Origin: Rhodotorula mucilaginosa
Lineage: Eukaryota; Basidiomycota; Microbotryomycetes; Sporidiobolales; Sporidiobolaceae
DNA: 64,000 nucleotides
NCBI GenBank assembly: GCA_034406715.1
Contig: CP137871.1
Location: 310,001 to 374,000, forward strand
Direction of reading: 5' to 3'
In this document: one piece after another, positions 43,799 through 55,600 of the stretch
How positions within the stretch are numbered: position 1 is the first letter of the stretch
How the letters are laid out: the number at the start of each line of letters is the position of its first letter
Program-made: the position numbers and the translations under genes
The notes under the pieces: generated by a model
The model's database searches: none
Told to the model about the DNA's origin: nothing
The model's input: only the letters and a program-made list of their open reading frames with translations

Positions 43799-45246
43799 TC
43801 AGATCCAATTGTCTTGCAAATCAAATCCATACCGGCGCGCACTGCGCCGTCCGATCGGTCCGTGGAAGCGGCGCAATCCCACCTGCCCCAGCTCTTGCAT
43901 GTTCTGAGAAGCCACTGCGGACTCAGGGGAGTGGGTGTCTGGAGGATACTGGCGAAGATAACGGTGGCGCTGGTCAGGAACACAAGGGCCCACTCCACCG
44001 GGAGGGACCTCCTCCGTGTTCAGGTAGTATTCGAGTGGCTGCACATGCGATCAGAGCATGTCATTTTGTAAAGATGTCCTCATTCTTGGTGCGGCGGAGA
44101 GAAAAGCGATACCTCGCTAGGATTGCGTCTGATTCTTTCAAACATGGCCTCGATACCGTCGTCTTCTCTGTCAAAGCCTGTTGCCTGTCAAACTTTTGTC
44201 ATTCGACCACTGTGAGCTTATTGGCAAAGGACACACAACTCACAATGTACTCCAGAACTGTCTCCACCGGCCAAGACAGCTGAAAGGGAAGAAGTGCAAC
44301 AGGTCAGGCCGAGCGTGCGGGTGCGGCCAGGGGCCCTTGTACTTACAACCAGTTCGTAGCCGGCCTTCCAATTCCCATTCTCTATGCGGCACCGAAGCTG
44401 CCAGCCGGGACTGAACTCCAACTGAGTCGAAGCGCATGTGGCTGCAGCCTTCTGAAGCTCGTTGTAGAACTTGAGCACCTTCTGACTAAGCCTGCCGTAG
44501 TAAGTGGATTTGCAAAACTGTCCAAGCACCCTCCAGGTATGCTCTTCCCATTGTTTGATGACCGAATTCGCTTCTGCCTCCCCAGGCAACTTGACAGCGA
44601 TTCTGAAGAACCGGTCTTGAGTAAAGATTTTGCGCACCTGCTCCCATATGACCCCCTGGCATTCCTCTGATGATGGGTCCAGCATGAAAGACGGCAGGTC
44701 CTGCCCGCCGTGTCTAGAAGTAAGGGCCAGCTGTGAAAGGGCACTCTAGAGAAGTGGTCTCGTTTACCAGGATTTTGCGCAAATGCTCAGGTTCTGCGCA
44801 TAGCTAGGGGGAAAAAGACCCGTCATTTCTCTCTTGCTTGTGATGCAGATTCGTAGACATACCAGGTACTGTTTCACTGTTTCATCGTCTCGGGCCATGC
44901 GAATTGATTCCAGTAATTCTTTGAGGTGGCGGAGAAGGCGACCGAGGGGATCTGCCAACATCTCGTAGCACGCCGGTAGGACAATGTTGGTGTATGGCGG
45001 TGCGAATGCCCGATTGAATGCAGCGCCCCATTCGCATGCTGGGTTCCACACACCGACACGTGCCGAGGCCGCATGAAAGATATCCCAAGCGTACGACATC
45101 ACCCGTCGCCAATCCGTGCCCGGACCGCGAGGCCCTCGATGCGCTTTCTCGATGATCCTTATGTATTCCGGAAAGGGGTGTTCCAAGAATCCAGTCTCGA
45201 GCCGCGGGGGAGGGACGGCACAGGATGAGGTTGAAGGGTGTGCCAT
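43799..45246 (-). CDS. Unknown family 2, copy C
   Basis: Function unknown. Exons 45246-44863, 44803-44768 (36 nt), 44700-44347, 44279-44244 (36 nt), 44184-44113 and 44038-43799 give 373 residues, all phases 0. All five introns start with GT, unlike copies A and B. Landmarks: RRVMSYAWDIFHAAS, PPYTNIVLPACY, LCAEPEHLRKIL, DLPSFMLDP, HTWRVLGQF, LSWPVETVLEYI, ATGFDREDDGIEAMFERI and PLEYYLNTEEVPPGGVGP. The last exon is 240 nt, as in copy B. The frame stays open well upstream of 45246, so the start is the least certain point. ATG 45246 was chosen because it keeps the promoter spacing seen for copy B. The N terminus is longer and proline-rich. Confidence 0.62.
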
Positions 45247-45388
45247 CGACCTAGAAGCGGTGTCTACCCGGCGAGGGCAAGACAAGTGAGCAGGACCGTT
45301 GAGGATGCCTTGCTCTGAAAGGGGCAGTGAAGAGAAGGAAGCAGACCCGCGCGTTCGTGAAATTCCTATCTCGGCATGTCGTCGGCGT

Positions 45389-45398
45389 GTCCGCGGAC
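45389..45398. promoter_or_regulatory. Palindrome GTCCGCGGAC upstream of family 2 copy C
   Basis: About 145 bp upstream of ATG 45246; an AGCAAGGC element follows about 84 bp downstream on the sense strand. The flanks (CTTG before, ACGCC after) resemble the other copies. Confidence 0.55.
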
Positions 45399-45523
45399 AA
45401 GCTCCTAACGTCCACATGATCCACAGAGGAACACGGTGGCGGTGTCCGCGTCCATAGTGAGGCTGATCGAGGAGATTGCTCGAAAAGATTGCAAGTAGTG
45501 AAGACGAGGAGTACGGCATTGAT

Positions 45524-48016
45524 CTAGGACTTGCGTAGTGCCGGCGGCAGGTCCATCAACTCGCCGTTCTGCCCGACTCGATACTGAGGTTTCAAAGCCT
45601 CGCTGCGAATCCTCAAGGCTTCATCAGCTCGGGTGCAATGGTACGAGCGCATGCTCAGAGCAGCACCTGCTTCGAGGACGCACACGAAATCTTGGTTCTC
45701 TTGATTGTTCTTGAGGAGGTTGCGGATCGTGAACAACGCGTGCTCGCGCATTGCTGATAGTAGACGGAGACCCACCCAGAGAGAGCGATGTCAGCTTTCG
45801 GCAAAGAGGCATGGACACCTAACAGGAAGGGAGAACGAAAACGTACTCGGATTCCGCTCGTCGATTTGGCACATCCCGAGAACGAGTCCCAGCCCACCCG
45901 CGACACGAACCCGATCCTGCGCCGCCTTGACGCGCGCTTGGATCCTCTTTGCTGCTGCCGCTGTTGATGAGGAGGGAGAGGCAAAGGACGCGATCCCGAG
46001 AAATTGGACGGAGGTGCGTTGAAGTTGCGCAATGGCGGCGGTGCCTTCAGGGGCGGTAGGAGGGAGGGAGCTATCTGCTGCCGCCGCGGGTGGCGGTCGT
46101 GCAGAGGCGGCATCTTTCGCTGGATGCGGAGGGGAGTCGTCTGCGCTCGGTGGCGCCGGTCGCGCAGTCGGAGGCGGCATCAAAGTCTGTGCGAAACCCA
46201 GGAGACCTGCATGCGAGCGTCCGGACGTCATTCATTCAGCCACCGTGCGCGCCTTCCTTCCTTCTGCACGCTTCGTCGCTTCCCACAGCATGCGGGTGGG
46301 GGCAAAACAAAAGCGCAAAGGGAACAACTCACGAACGACCGACTCGATCCCTTCCACCATCTTCTCACTCGCTTCGACTTGATCCGGCGCGATTTCAGAC
46401 GCGACCTCTTCCTCCTGTTCAAGAGCAAGCCCAATCGAGCACAAGCAATGCAAAATGAGGACCACGCCCTGGAACGTCCCCGCATCGGCGGCGTCACGCC
46501 CGCGGGCTTGAGTCGAGTTGTCGTCGATCAAGCTGTTGGTGAGGTGATCGAGTTGGCGGACGAGGAACGGGACGAGCGCAAGGGACGAGGGCGAGGTCGC
46601 GTGAGCCGAGAGGGACAAGTGCCCGTCGAGGAACTTGAGGAGGGTGACGAGGGTCGGCGAGATGGCGTAGCCCGGCATGCTGCGAGTAGAGAAGAAAAAG
46701 TCCGTGTGCTAATGCGTCAGAAATTGCCGTCGAGTCTTTCGAGCAGGGAACCCGATTCGCCCGCCCGGGGAAAGAAAAATAGGAACGAGAGCTCACAGCG
46801 CGTGTGCCTCGTAAGCTGCCTCGAAAGCACCCTGTCGTACCAGCTGCTGCACAATGAAGAAGCTGTGTACCAAAAAACAGTCAGCGTCTCTCCATCGCAG
46901 GAGAAAGGTGCGTCGACGACTCGACTCACGAAAGGCCAAACAGGTCCGAGGTAAAGTGTTCTTGCGTCATCGCATCGGCTTTCTCGTCCTCAAACATGGT
47001 CCCGACGACGATCATAATGCGGTCGAGCACTTCGGCGCCTGCTTTCGACGTGCCCAGGAGATGACTGTCGGAGGTTTCGAAGAATCAGGATCGGCGAAAG
47101 GAAAGGAAGAAAAAAAAGAAAAGAAAAGCGAAGGCAATGTGACGCACGCGCGCTCCGGATCGCCGTGAATCGAGTTGAGGATGAAGATGAGAATGGCGTG
47201 CAGTGTACCATGGTCCGGACTGGCGAGCAAGCGTCTGTGGGCCGAAACATTGTCAAAGCGTTGTTTCTCCGAATCCGGCCTGGCGCAGATAGCTCGGTAG
47301 GGACGCCCTGCGAGCTTACTGGAGCAGCTTGTCATTCTCTTCGAGGCGTAGGCGCTCTGGGAAGTAACTCGCAGCGAGGTCCGGGTTGGCCGTGACGAGA
47401 TTGGCCATGGCTTGGCAACAGATCCTGGTCATGTCGGTGTCTGCGCTTGTGTCCGTGGTGAGCTCTCGAATAGTAGCTTCCCGATGAGACTGACATACAC
47501 TTCGGATCCTGCAGGTTGACAAAGGATGAAGCTTCGAGGAGAACTCGACGCAGCTGCGGCTCAACAGTGGCTCTGGATTGAAGAGGAAACGTTAGCGGCT
47601 ACGTAACCGCTCCGAAGCGACGAGGGGAACGTACACGGCAGCAGTCTGATTTTGGGGCGAGTGCGTGCACAGGCTCAAGGTGAATCCTGCGAGCGCCGCG
47701 ATGGCCGGAATGGCGGCCTCTGCGTCGGAAGAAGCTGCCGCGAGCCTGTCCGCCTCGACCTTCCACACTCGAGCGAAAGCAGGCCAGAATTCATCGCCGG
47801 CGGTGTAGGCGGTCCTGTTCGCCAATGAAGCACTATCAGCCTTTACTCTGGCTGTATAGGAGCGTGCAGAGGAGAGCACAACCTGAGGTCCGAAGTGGAG
47901 CGGAGGGCGAGCCGGAACGGGCGCAACTGCTCGACGAGACTCGCGGACGAGGCGGGATCTTCAGCGTAGCGTTCGAGGAGCTGCACGAGCGCTTCAGGGC
48001 TCTCGCTCGAGGTCAT
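45524..48016 (-). CDS. Ataxin-10 homologue
   Basis: Armadillo-like repeat protein; the yeast relative (Ctr86) is essential but poorly understood, and the human form has cytokinesis and neurite roles. Exons: 48016-47883, 47814-47635, 47572-47501, 47445-47320, 47234-47148, 47064-46930, 46862-46797, 46679-46333, 46206-45847, 45753-45524; 578 residues. The diagnostic ataxin-10 C-terminal motif is present as REHALFTIRNLLKNNQENQ (about 500-520). Helical repeats precede it, for example RICCQAMANLVTANPDLA, then VLDRIMIVVGTMFEDE and FFIVQQLVRQGAFEAAYEA. A Pro/Ala-rich insert lies near 375-425. Nine introns, most phase 2. It is divergent from the WDR5/Swd3-like gene with only 93 bp between start codons. 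Confidence 0.85.
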
Positions 48017-48109
48017 GTCGGGTTCGAAGTGAAAAGTCGAGATGAGAAATTCTCATCTCTCTCTCTTTGAACTTCGACGACTCGCTGCTCCGAGGCTAGA
48101 CTCACTGAG
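48017..48109. promoter_or_regulatory. 93-bp bidirectional promoter, ataxin-10 / WDR5-like
   Basis: Only 93 bp separate two divergent ATGs. It holds a TC-rich stretch (TCTCATCTCTCTCTCTTTG) that could serve as initiator or leader. The two genes must share promoter DNA or have overlapping 5' ends. Confidence 0.6.
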
Positions 48110-50083
48110 ATGAGCTTGGATGAAGTCAATACAGCATCCACTAGCGTACACGTTCCACGCGTGCACCCGATCGCAGGCTCAGAGCTGGATGAACGCGCTC
48201 CAAAGCGTCCCCGCCTCGATGCAGGTCCATCTCACCAACCCGAAACCGTCACGCCGGACCAAGAACAGCTATTCAGAACAGCAGGACCAGCAATAGAGCA
48301 CGATCCGTCGAGGCAAGCGGCGGCGCGCGCCAATGGAAGCGAGCAGCAAGCCCATTCGGAGGCCTTTCCCAGTTACGGGTTGAGATACACCCTCACCGGA
48401 CACAAGAAATCCGTTTCGAGCGTCAAGTTCAGCCCAAACGGTCGATGGATCGCTACTGCTTGTGAGTCCGTCCCACTCCGGAACCTGGGCGGGGAAAACG
48501 ACGGTCTCTCTGACCCCCGCCCTCGCCTCCTCCAGCCGCCGACACGCCCATCCACTTGCACGCCTTGCCCTCCCTGACTCTTCACCAATGCTACCACTCG
48601 CACCGGAACGGCGTCAACGACATCTCGTTCTCGGCCGATTCGACCCTCCTCGCCTCGGCGTCGGACGACAAGTCCGTCCGGATCTGGGAAATCGACCCCG
48701 CCTTGTCAACCCAGCCCTCTGTCGTTCCAACACCCGCTCCCTCTGCTTCGTCTTCAATAGCAACAGAGGGCGGCGAACCCGAGCAAGCCGCGCGGGTCTT
48801 GCGCGGGCACTTGAGCGCCGTGTTTTGCGTCGCGTGGAGTCCGAGAGGGGACGTGGTCGCCTCCGGGGGGATGGACGAGACGGTCCGACTATGGGATGTC
48901 CAAAGAGGTGAGTCCCGAGTTAGTGTACGTTTTGCCGAATGAGAAACTCGGCTCATTCAGGACGTCTTGCTCGGATTCGTTGTGCAGGCAAAGTGCTGCG
49001 AGTTTTGCCGGCACATTCGGAGCCGGTCAGCTCGATCCAGTTCAGCCGGGACGGGACCATGCTCGTCTCGGGCTCTTGGGACGGTTACATGTGAGATCAT
49101 CACTCTCCCTGTGCTTCTCTCCCAGTTCCGTTCGAGGCGAAGGTGCTCACATCTTGTCACTCTTGCCTCCTCCCGCCTTCTCTCCCCCCGACGAAAAAGC
49201 CGAATCTGGGATACCTCGACGGGTCAATGCCTCAAGACGCTCGTCAACGAGGACAACGCCCCCGTCGCGAGTATCCGCTTCACGCCGAATTCAAACTTCC
49301 TCTTCACGTCGACGCTCGATTCGGCGATCCGGTTGTGGGATTACCAGACCGACAAGGTCGTCAAGGCCTACACGGGGCATACGAACCGCAAGTGAGTCTT
49401 TTCTGGTCTTGCCTCTCTCTGCCTGTCTCGCGCACGGCCAATTCAGGACTCTGATTCTCCAACTTGCCTGGACAGGTACTGCATCCCGACCGTTCTCACC
49501 CCCGACGGCCGCTTCCTCCTCACCGGGTCAGAGGATCAAAAAGTCTACGCCTACGACATCCAGTCTCGACAAGCAGTGCACAAATTCGCGGCCCACAAAG
49601 GTTGGTTGGTCCTCCCTTCCCCGATATGCCCCTCGTCCGGAGAAGTCGTATTCTCTCTCCTATTCCACGCTGCTGAAAGATTAATCGTGCACGCCTGATT
49701 CTTCTCACAGACGTGGTGGTCGCGATTGCGCACCATCCCACCATTGGCATGTTCGCCACCGGTGCCCTCGAAAAGGTCAGTCGGGGAACGCCGTGTTCAA
49801 ACAGATCGGCAAGAAGGGCCTCTCCTCGACCCAAGAATTGCGGACCTGTTTTTCTTGAGCAGCAGGTGCTGACTCTCGAAAATGGAATCGGGGTGGACAG
49901 GACCCGGTCGTCAAGATTTGGGTCACGGCGGACGCGGCCGCGCAGCTCGACAGCTGGATGGAAGAGAGCGCGGCGTCAAATCATGGCGGCGGCGGCGGAG
50001 GGCGGCAGGAGAACGGAGGCCAGGCACCAGTACCGGCCGGACCGGATCATGGCTCGCCCATTAAGATGGAGACGGAGTCGTAG
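48110..50083 (+). CDS. WDR5/Swd3-like WD40 protein (COMPASS scaffold)
   Basis: Seven-bladed WD40 propeller that scaffolds histone H3K4 methyltransferase complexes. Exons 48110-48461, 48536-48907, 48988-49090, 49200-49391, 49476-49600, 49711-49775 and 49901-50083 give 463 residues. The first 85 or so residues are an unstructured leader containing KRPRLD. Blades follow: [122 protein letters not shown] and KDPVVKIWV. The unusual insert after [10 protein letters not shown] matches the WDR5 arrangement. The tail is Gly-rich and ends SPIKMETES. The family is clear; assignment to Swd3 rather than another WD40 scaffold is likely but not certain. Confidence 0.82.
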
Positions 50084-50482
50084 CGCGTCTTGCTTTCGTC
50101 TCGAGGACGAACTCGGTGCGCAGTTGATCCTCGCAACGAGGCGAGGATTCTCGCCCCACTTTCAAGCGACTCTCTCCGGGTTCGCGCCGTCTCTCTCCGA
50201 TGCGAAAACGCCTCTCGAGTGTGATGCTCGCTCACAAGAAGCGAAGAGCGAGATTGAAAAAGGTTTCGGGCTCCTCTCCTTCTCTATTGGGTTACCAGTC
50301 GGCATCTGCGAGAGACAAGAGCGGGCAGGACGGAGGGCAAAGGAGTCAGAGAGGATCTTCGCTATTTCATATGACATCGTTGTTGGCAAACGGCGCCTCC
50401 TCGTCTCTCAGGGATCCACCTTCTCGTTGCGAACTCAGCCACCCCAGAGCAACCCTCCGTTTCTTTGTATGCGTGCAGTCTT
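50084..50482. other. Convergent intergenic region
   Basis: Between the WDR5-like and cyclophilin B stops. Nothing else supported. Confidence 0.5.
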
Positions 50483-50757
50483 TTAGAGATCCTCACGGAG
50501 CGGAACCTCCTTACCCTCAGCGTCGACCGCGTTCTCGACGGGGAGTTCACCCGACTTGGCGATCCTGACCGTCTGTTTCGGCTTGTCGCCCGGACCTTTC
50601 GGGACGTTTTCGACCGCGGTGACGACGTCCATGCCCTCGAGGACTTTGCCAAACACGACGTGGCGACCGTCGAGCCACGAGGTGGTCACCTTGAGCGTGA
50701 CAACACTGTTAGCGTCTCGGAGGTGGCAGAGCAAGTGGGAGAGGAGGGGTTTGGCTC

Positions 50758-50789
<32 letters not shown>

Positions 50790-51566
50790 GTCGGGTCCGG
50801 CGTTGGCCATGGACAGGACACCCGGACCGGTGTGGCGCAGCTTGAAGCTGTTTGGCAGGCAGGAAGTCAGCGGTAAGCCACGACGAGAAGGGCACAGATC
50901 GTCTCAACGTACTTCTCGTCGGCAAACTTGTTGCCGTAGATGCTCTTGCCGCCAGTGCCGTCACCGCGAGTAAAGTCTCCGCCCTGAATCATAAAGTTCT
51001 TGATCACCCTGATCACCCGAACAAAGTCAGCGCTGGTCCTGTGCGACACGCTGGGAAGAACGCCCTGTCCGAACGCACCGGTGGAAGGTCGATCCCTCGT
51101 AGCCAAAGCCGGGCTCGCCGGTTGCGAGTGACCGGAAGTTCTCGACCGTCTTGGGGACCGTCTTGCCGTACAGACCGATGACGACGCGTCCCATCGGCTG
51201 GTCGCCATGTTCGATGTCGAAAAAGACCTGTGAGGTGGAGGTGGGGCACGAGGTGTCAGCCTCGCTCGCCTACACTCCGCTGGACCGGTCTCCGTCTCCC
51301 ACTGTAGCATAGCTCCAGGATGTAGTGCTCGCCCTCCCGCTCCAAGTTCTTGTCGCCCTTTGTCCATGTTCCGACGAAGCCGCCACGATGCAACGTGTCG
51401 CCGGTTTCCGCGACGCTCACCGTTCGAAGCTGCGGTAAAATCGCACTACGAGAAGATGGCTCACCTTGTGCGTGATCACGGGGCCCTTGGTGGCAGCAAC
51501 CGAGTGTGCGAACAAGGCGCAGACGAGTGCGAACACGAGCGCGATCGAGGAAGAAACCGCCTTCAT
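50483..51566 (-). CDS. Secretory-pathway cyclophilin (cyclophilin B type)
   Basis: Peptidyl-prolyl isomerase of the ER lumen. Exons 51566-51465, 51227-51079, 51008-50913, 50847-50760 and 50689-50483 give 213 residues. The signal peptide is [20 protein letters not shown]. The cyclophilin domain shows [40 protein letters not shown], the NSNG-like segment [15 protein letters not shown] and [13 protein letters not shown]. The C terminus VPLREDL resembles, but is not, a canonical HDEL or KDEL retrieval signal. Intron 1 (237 bp) is far longer than the rest and contains a coding-like stretch; see findings. Confidence 0.9.
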
Positions 51567-51913
51567 CGTTGAGCTGCAGGGCGGTATTCAGGGCGAGTCA
51601 GCGGCCGCTCAGGTGTAGGCTAGAGATCTACACGCGCGACCAGGGCGACTCACCGTGAAGGAGAGTGAACGGGTGAGGCATGAACGACTCGGAAGCGGCT
51701 CTCTCCTCGGTCACGACTCACTTGGTCCAACTTGGACGAAATTTTGGAGCAGGAAGCACAGAACTGAATGACAGTAATTGCAAAAGGGAGCCCATCTTGA
51801 AAGGGCTGGAACCCAAAAATGCCTACCTTCAAAACTGGTCTCACGACGATCTCGTTTTCCACGCTCGCTCCGAGCGTCAGTCTCGCACATACTTCCGGAC
51901 CACCTCGTTGACC

Positions 51914-52270
51914 TCACCCGCCGTGGAATCCGCCTCTCCGAGTGCTCAGAACGAGATGCTCCGCTGTGTCCCTCTTCCTTAAAGGTCGAGAGGCGAGCAC
52001 GCCACCGCAAGCTTCGCATCCTCTGGCACGCTCACGCTGACGCGGCTGGTACTCCTGCTCCAGCAAGACATCGTCAAAAGCGAACTGCACAGGAGAAGGC
52101 TTAGCCGACCCTGCGGCGGGTCCTCCTCCGGTCGAGGTTGCTAAAGCCAGACGCGTGATTCCCTCTCCGATCTCCTCGTCGTCGTGAACGTCCACTTCGG
52201 CCTCCTCGGACGAGCGGAACTTGCAGCCCGAATCAAAGTTGACCACGAGACAAAGCAAGCAGGTGACCAC
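51914..52270 (-). CDS. Probable exon(s) of an unmodelled minus-strand gene
   Basis: A 117-codon open stretch with protein-like composition: VVTCLLCLVVNFDSGCKF, then an acidic EEAEVDVHDDEEIGEG and VQFAFDDVLLEQEYQPR. A good acceptor (CATTCTGCAG) lies at its 5' side. A possible upstream exon ends ...SPLAFIG before GTAGGC near 52473, which would give a hydrophobic start SPLAFIG-DTAVVTCLLCL. No in-frame ATG was found for that exon, so the model is incomplete and the 3' end may contain another intron. It lies between cyclophilin B and Kap123 (the 51567-52649 gap). Product unknown; a small membrane or secreted protein is possible. Confidence 0.3.
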   Translation of the reverse strand: MVTCLLCLVVNFDSGCKFRSSEEAEVDVHDDEEIGEGITRLALATSTGGGPAAGSAKPSPVQFAFDDVLLEQEYQPRQRERARGCEACGGVLASRPLRKRDTAEHLVLSTRRGGFHGG

Positions 52271-52649
52271 CGCTGTGTCTGCAGAATGAGAGAGGTCGGG
52301 TCAGCCGAGGTCTCCGTTTGATTTGCGAGCTCATCGGAACCGTCGCCGCGGAGTCAGTGCACTACGGGTCACTGTGCACACGCACGATTCGCGCCGCTTC
52401 ACGCAAAGAAAGACGGTCGGGGCAAGAATGCAGTGCAGAGGCTCCGTCGAAGAGCCGGGGGTATTCAGCCTACCGATGAACGCGAGAGGCGAGCGGGAGA
52501 TCTATCGGACAACAAGATGAGGACGTGAAAATAACGAGGGAAGAAGCGCCGGGGAAACGGAATGCGATAGACTGCCGAAAGAGGGAGGGAGGGGGGGGGG
52601 GGAGAGCGAAACGACGCGGCGAACAACGGGTGTTTGAAGCGCGATTAGA

Positions 52650-55600
52650 TCATGCCAGGAACGGGGCAAGTCCGGCCTGCTGGACCTTTTCCGGCTGCGT
52701 CGCGGCGAGAGCCTTGACGATCTCGATCACCTTGGCCTTGTTCTCGGCGTTGAGCTCGGCGCCCTCGTTCGGGTAGAAGATGTCCGAGCCGTCCGCGGCA
52801 CGAGTCGACGCGAGCGCCTTGGCAAAGACGGCGAGGATGTGGTCGAGCGAGCCGAGGATGATCGGGTTCTGCTGCTGCAGGAGGACAAGGAGAGCGTTGA
52901 AGACCCACTCGGTCTCGGCCATGTCTCGTCGGAGCGGGAGAGCCTGGAGGAGGACGGGGAGGACCTGGTCGAGCGGGACGGCCTGCTGGTTCTTGATGAT
53001 CAACCGGGCGACGGCACCGCAGGCATTGTCGATCGCGTTCTCGTGCTTGGCCTGGCCGTCCTTCGGCAAGCCAAACAGCGGGTGGAGGGCGCTGAGCACG
53101 GCGAGGTATTGCGGGGAGAGGTCCGTCGACGAGTGGTAGACGAGCGAGCCGGTCGCAAACGCAGCGTTCGACTGCACCTCGGGCTCCGGGTCGGACAGCG
53201 CCTGGACAAAGAGCGGGAAGAGGCGGTCGGTGAACGGGGTGATGGCGCTCTCCATGCCGTTGACGATCTCGGCGAGCGAACCGATCGCGGTCGAGCGGTC
53301 GGCGGTCGAACGCGCCGGGTCGTAGTACTTGACCATGTCGGGCAGGAAGCCCGAGAAGAGCGGCGCAAAGTCGGCACCGAGAGTGGTCGCGAGGGTGCCG
53401 ACGAGGTCGGCCGCCGCGCCGATGAGCGCAGCGTCGTACTCGGACTGGTCGGCGCCAGCCTGCTGATCCCGCTCGTCGTCCTCTTCCTCGTCGTCGTCGA
53501 GCTGGCACGCCGCCTTGCGCTGCAAGATCTTGGAAACCTCTTCGCAGATCGGCTGAACGTACTCGGGCACGATCAACGCCGGACCGACGGTCATGAGCGC
53601 GGCCGAGAACGAGTTGCACAGCTCGTTGGCGACGTCGCGCTCGTCCTCCGAGACCCACATCTCGAGGATGGGCGGCACGACGACCTTGACGAGCTGCTGC
53701 ACGTCCGGGCCGAGCGAGTTGCCCTGCGCGCCCTTGGTCCACTTGGGCGGCTCGGTAACGCGGTTCAGAGTCGCAACGAATCCGAGCAAGGAAGCGACCG
53801 AACTCTTGCGGATGCCGTCGTGCCAGGTGTGGTCGAGACCGGGCAGGAGAGCCTTGACCGATGCCTCGACGTACGGCAGGAAGGCCTTGCCAGTGTGGTC
53901 AAACACCTCGGTGAGGGCGTCGGCGGCGCACTCCTTCTCGATCGCAATCTGGGTCGAAGCCTTGAAGAAGGCATCCTCATCGTCCGAATTGATGTCCTCG
54001 TCAATGTCCTCAAAGTCGCCGTCCTCGGCGTCTCCGTCAACACCGGTCGTAAAGTCGGCGGCGGCGTCACCTCCGAGGAACTCGGCCGCGTCGGCCTCTT
54101 CCTGCGCGATGGCGGCGAGGAGGATCGGCATGACGATGGGGAGGTACTGCGCAAACTCGTCGCGGTACACGCGCGAGATGACGGCAAAGAAGATGTACGA
54201 GCACTCCTTCAGGTTCGGGGCGTTCTCGATCCCGACGGCGGCGATCGCCTGCTGCATCAGCGGGGCGTAGTACGGGCGGAACTGCTCGGCGCCGACCGCC
54301 TCGGCGAGGGTGCCGACCGTGTCCTGCGAGACGCCGCGGAGGTCGAGCTCCTCGCCCTCAGTGGTGAGCTGGAGGAACTGGACGAGGCGCTGCATGACGG
54401 CGTCGAAGTACGGCGCAAACTTGGTCTTGGACGCGTGAGCGGCGGAACCGATCGCGCCGACGACGGTGGCCTTGAGCGAGAGCGGGGCCGAGTCGAGCAG
54501 CTGGACGAGCGCGTCCATGAGGGAAGGGATGTACGGCTCGATGTCGCTGCCGAGCACCTCGAGGAGGCAGTCGAGCGCGACGCAGGCCTGGCGCTGGGTC
54601 TCGGCATCGCCCATGAGCTTCGAGATGAGCGGCAAGAGCATCGCGTGCTGCTTGGCGCACTCCTCCTCGAGGACCTCGCAGAGGCAGCCGAGCGCCGTGC
54701 ACGCCGCCTTGCGGACAATGACCTCCGGATCCTGGAGCCCGTTCTGGATCAACGGCCACATGCTGTCGAGGTGCGGCTGGATGAAGAGCGAGCATCCCTC
54801 GACGACGACGCCGAACGCCATGATGGCGCTCTTGCGCAGGTTGGGGTCCGGCGACGCCGAGAGCGCGCGGACTTGCTCAAACAGGGGCGGGAAGACCTGC
54901 GTCGGCGGGAGGCTCGTCGCGAGCGAGTCGATGACGCGGAAAGCGGTACGCGACGGCGCGTCGTCTTCAATGTCGGTCGGTTCCGGCTCGGCGCCGATCG
55001 GGAGCAGGGCAGTGATAATCGAGCCGGCGAGGTTGAGCTGCTGGATTTTGCTCTTCTTGAAGCGGACGAGGAAGAGGAGCGCGTTCAGGCACATGATGCG
55101 GAGGTCGTTGTCGTACGCGAGGTTACCGGCCGACCGCAGCAGGAACTCGATCAGGCTCGTGATGTGCGGAGTGATGATGGGGCATTCCTGCGGGTGGAGA
55201 CGTTGTCAGTCCCTGTCTCCGCGCATCTCGAGGAAACGCAGAATTTTACGCACTGAAAGGCTGATGGTGTCGAAGAATTCAAAGATCGACTTGGCCGCCG
55301 GCTCGTCGTTCGCCTCGAGCGCCTGCTGGAGAACCTGGACAACGGCCGGAATCATGCTCTGGAGCGTAGTCTGTTGATCGCCGATAAAAGATGCGTCAGC
55401 CTTCGGATGCGTAAGAAACGCCAGAGAGGCTACTATACTCACAATCTCGTGCTCCTCGCCCGGCTCGACGTATTCGGCCAATTTGCCGAGCGACCTGACA
55501 CTCCATGTCCGGACCGTCAGGCTCTCCGGGTCTGCGACCGTCTTGCCGAGCAACTGCAACAACGCCGGGATCTGGTTCGAAGGCTTGTCGCCGGCGCTGG

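Noticed and set aside
52839-55256. 805-codon plus-strand open frame
   Set aside because: Exactly antisense to the KAP123 coding exons; the composition (LDERVHEGRDVRLDV-like) is the mirror of a GC-rich codon-biased gene.
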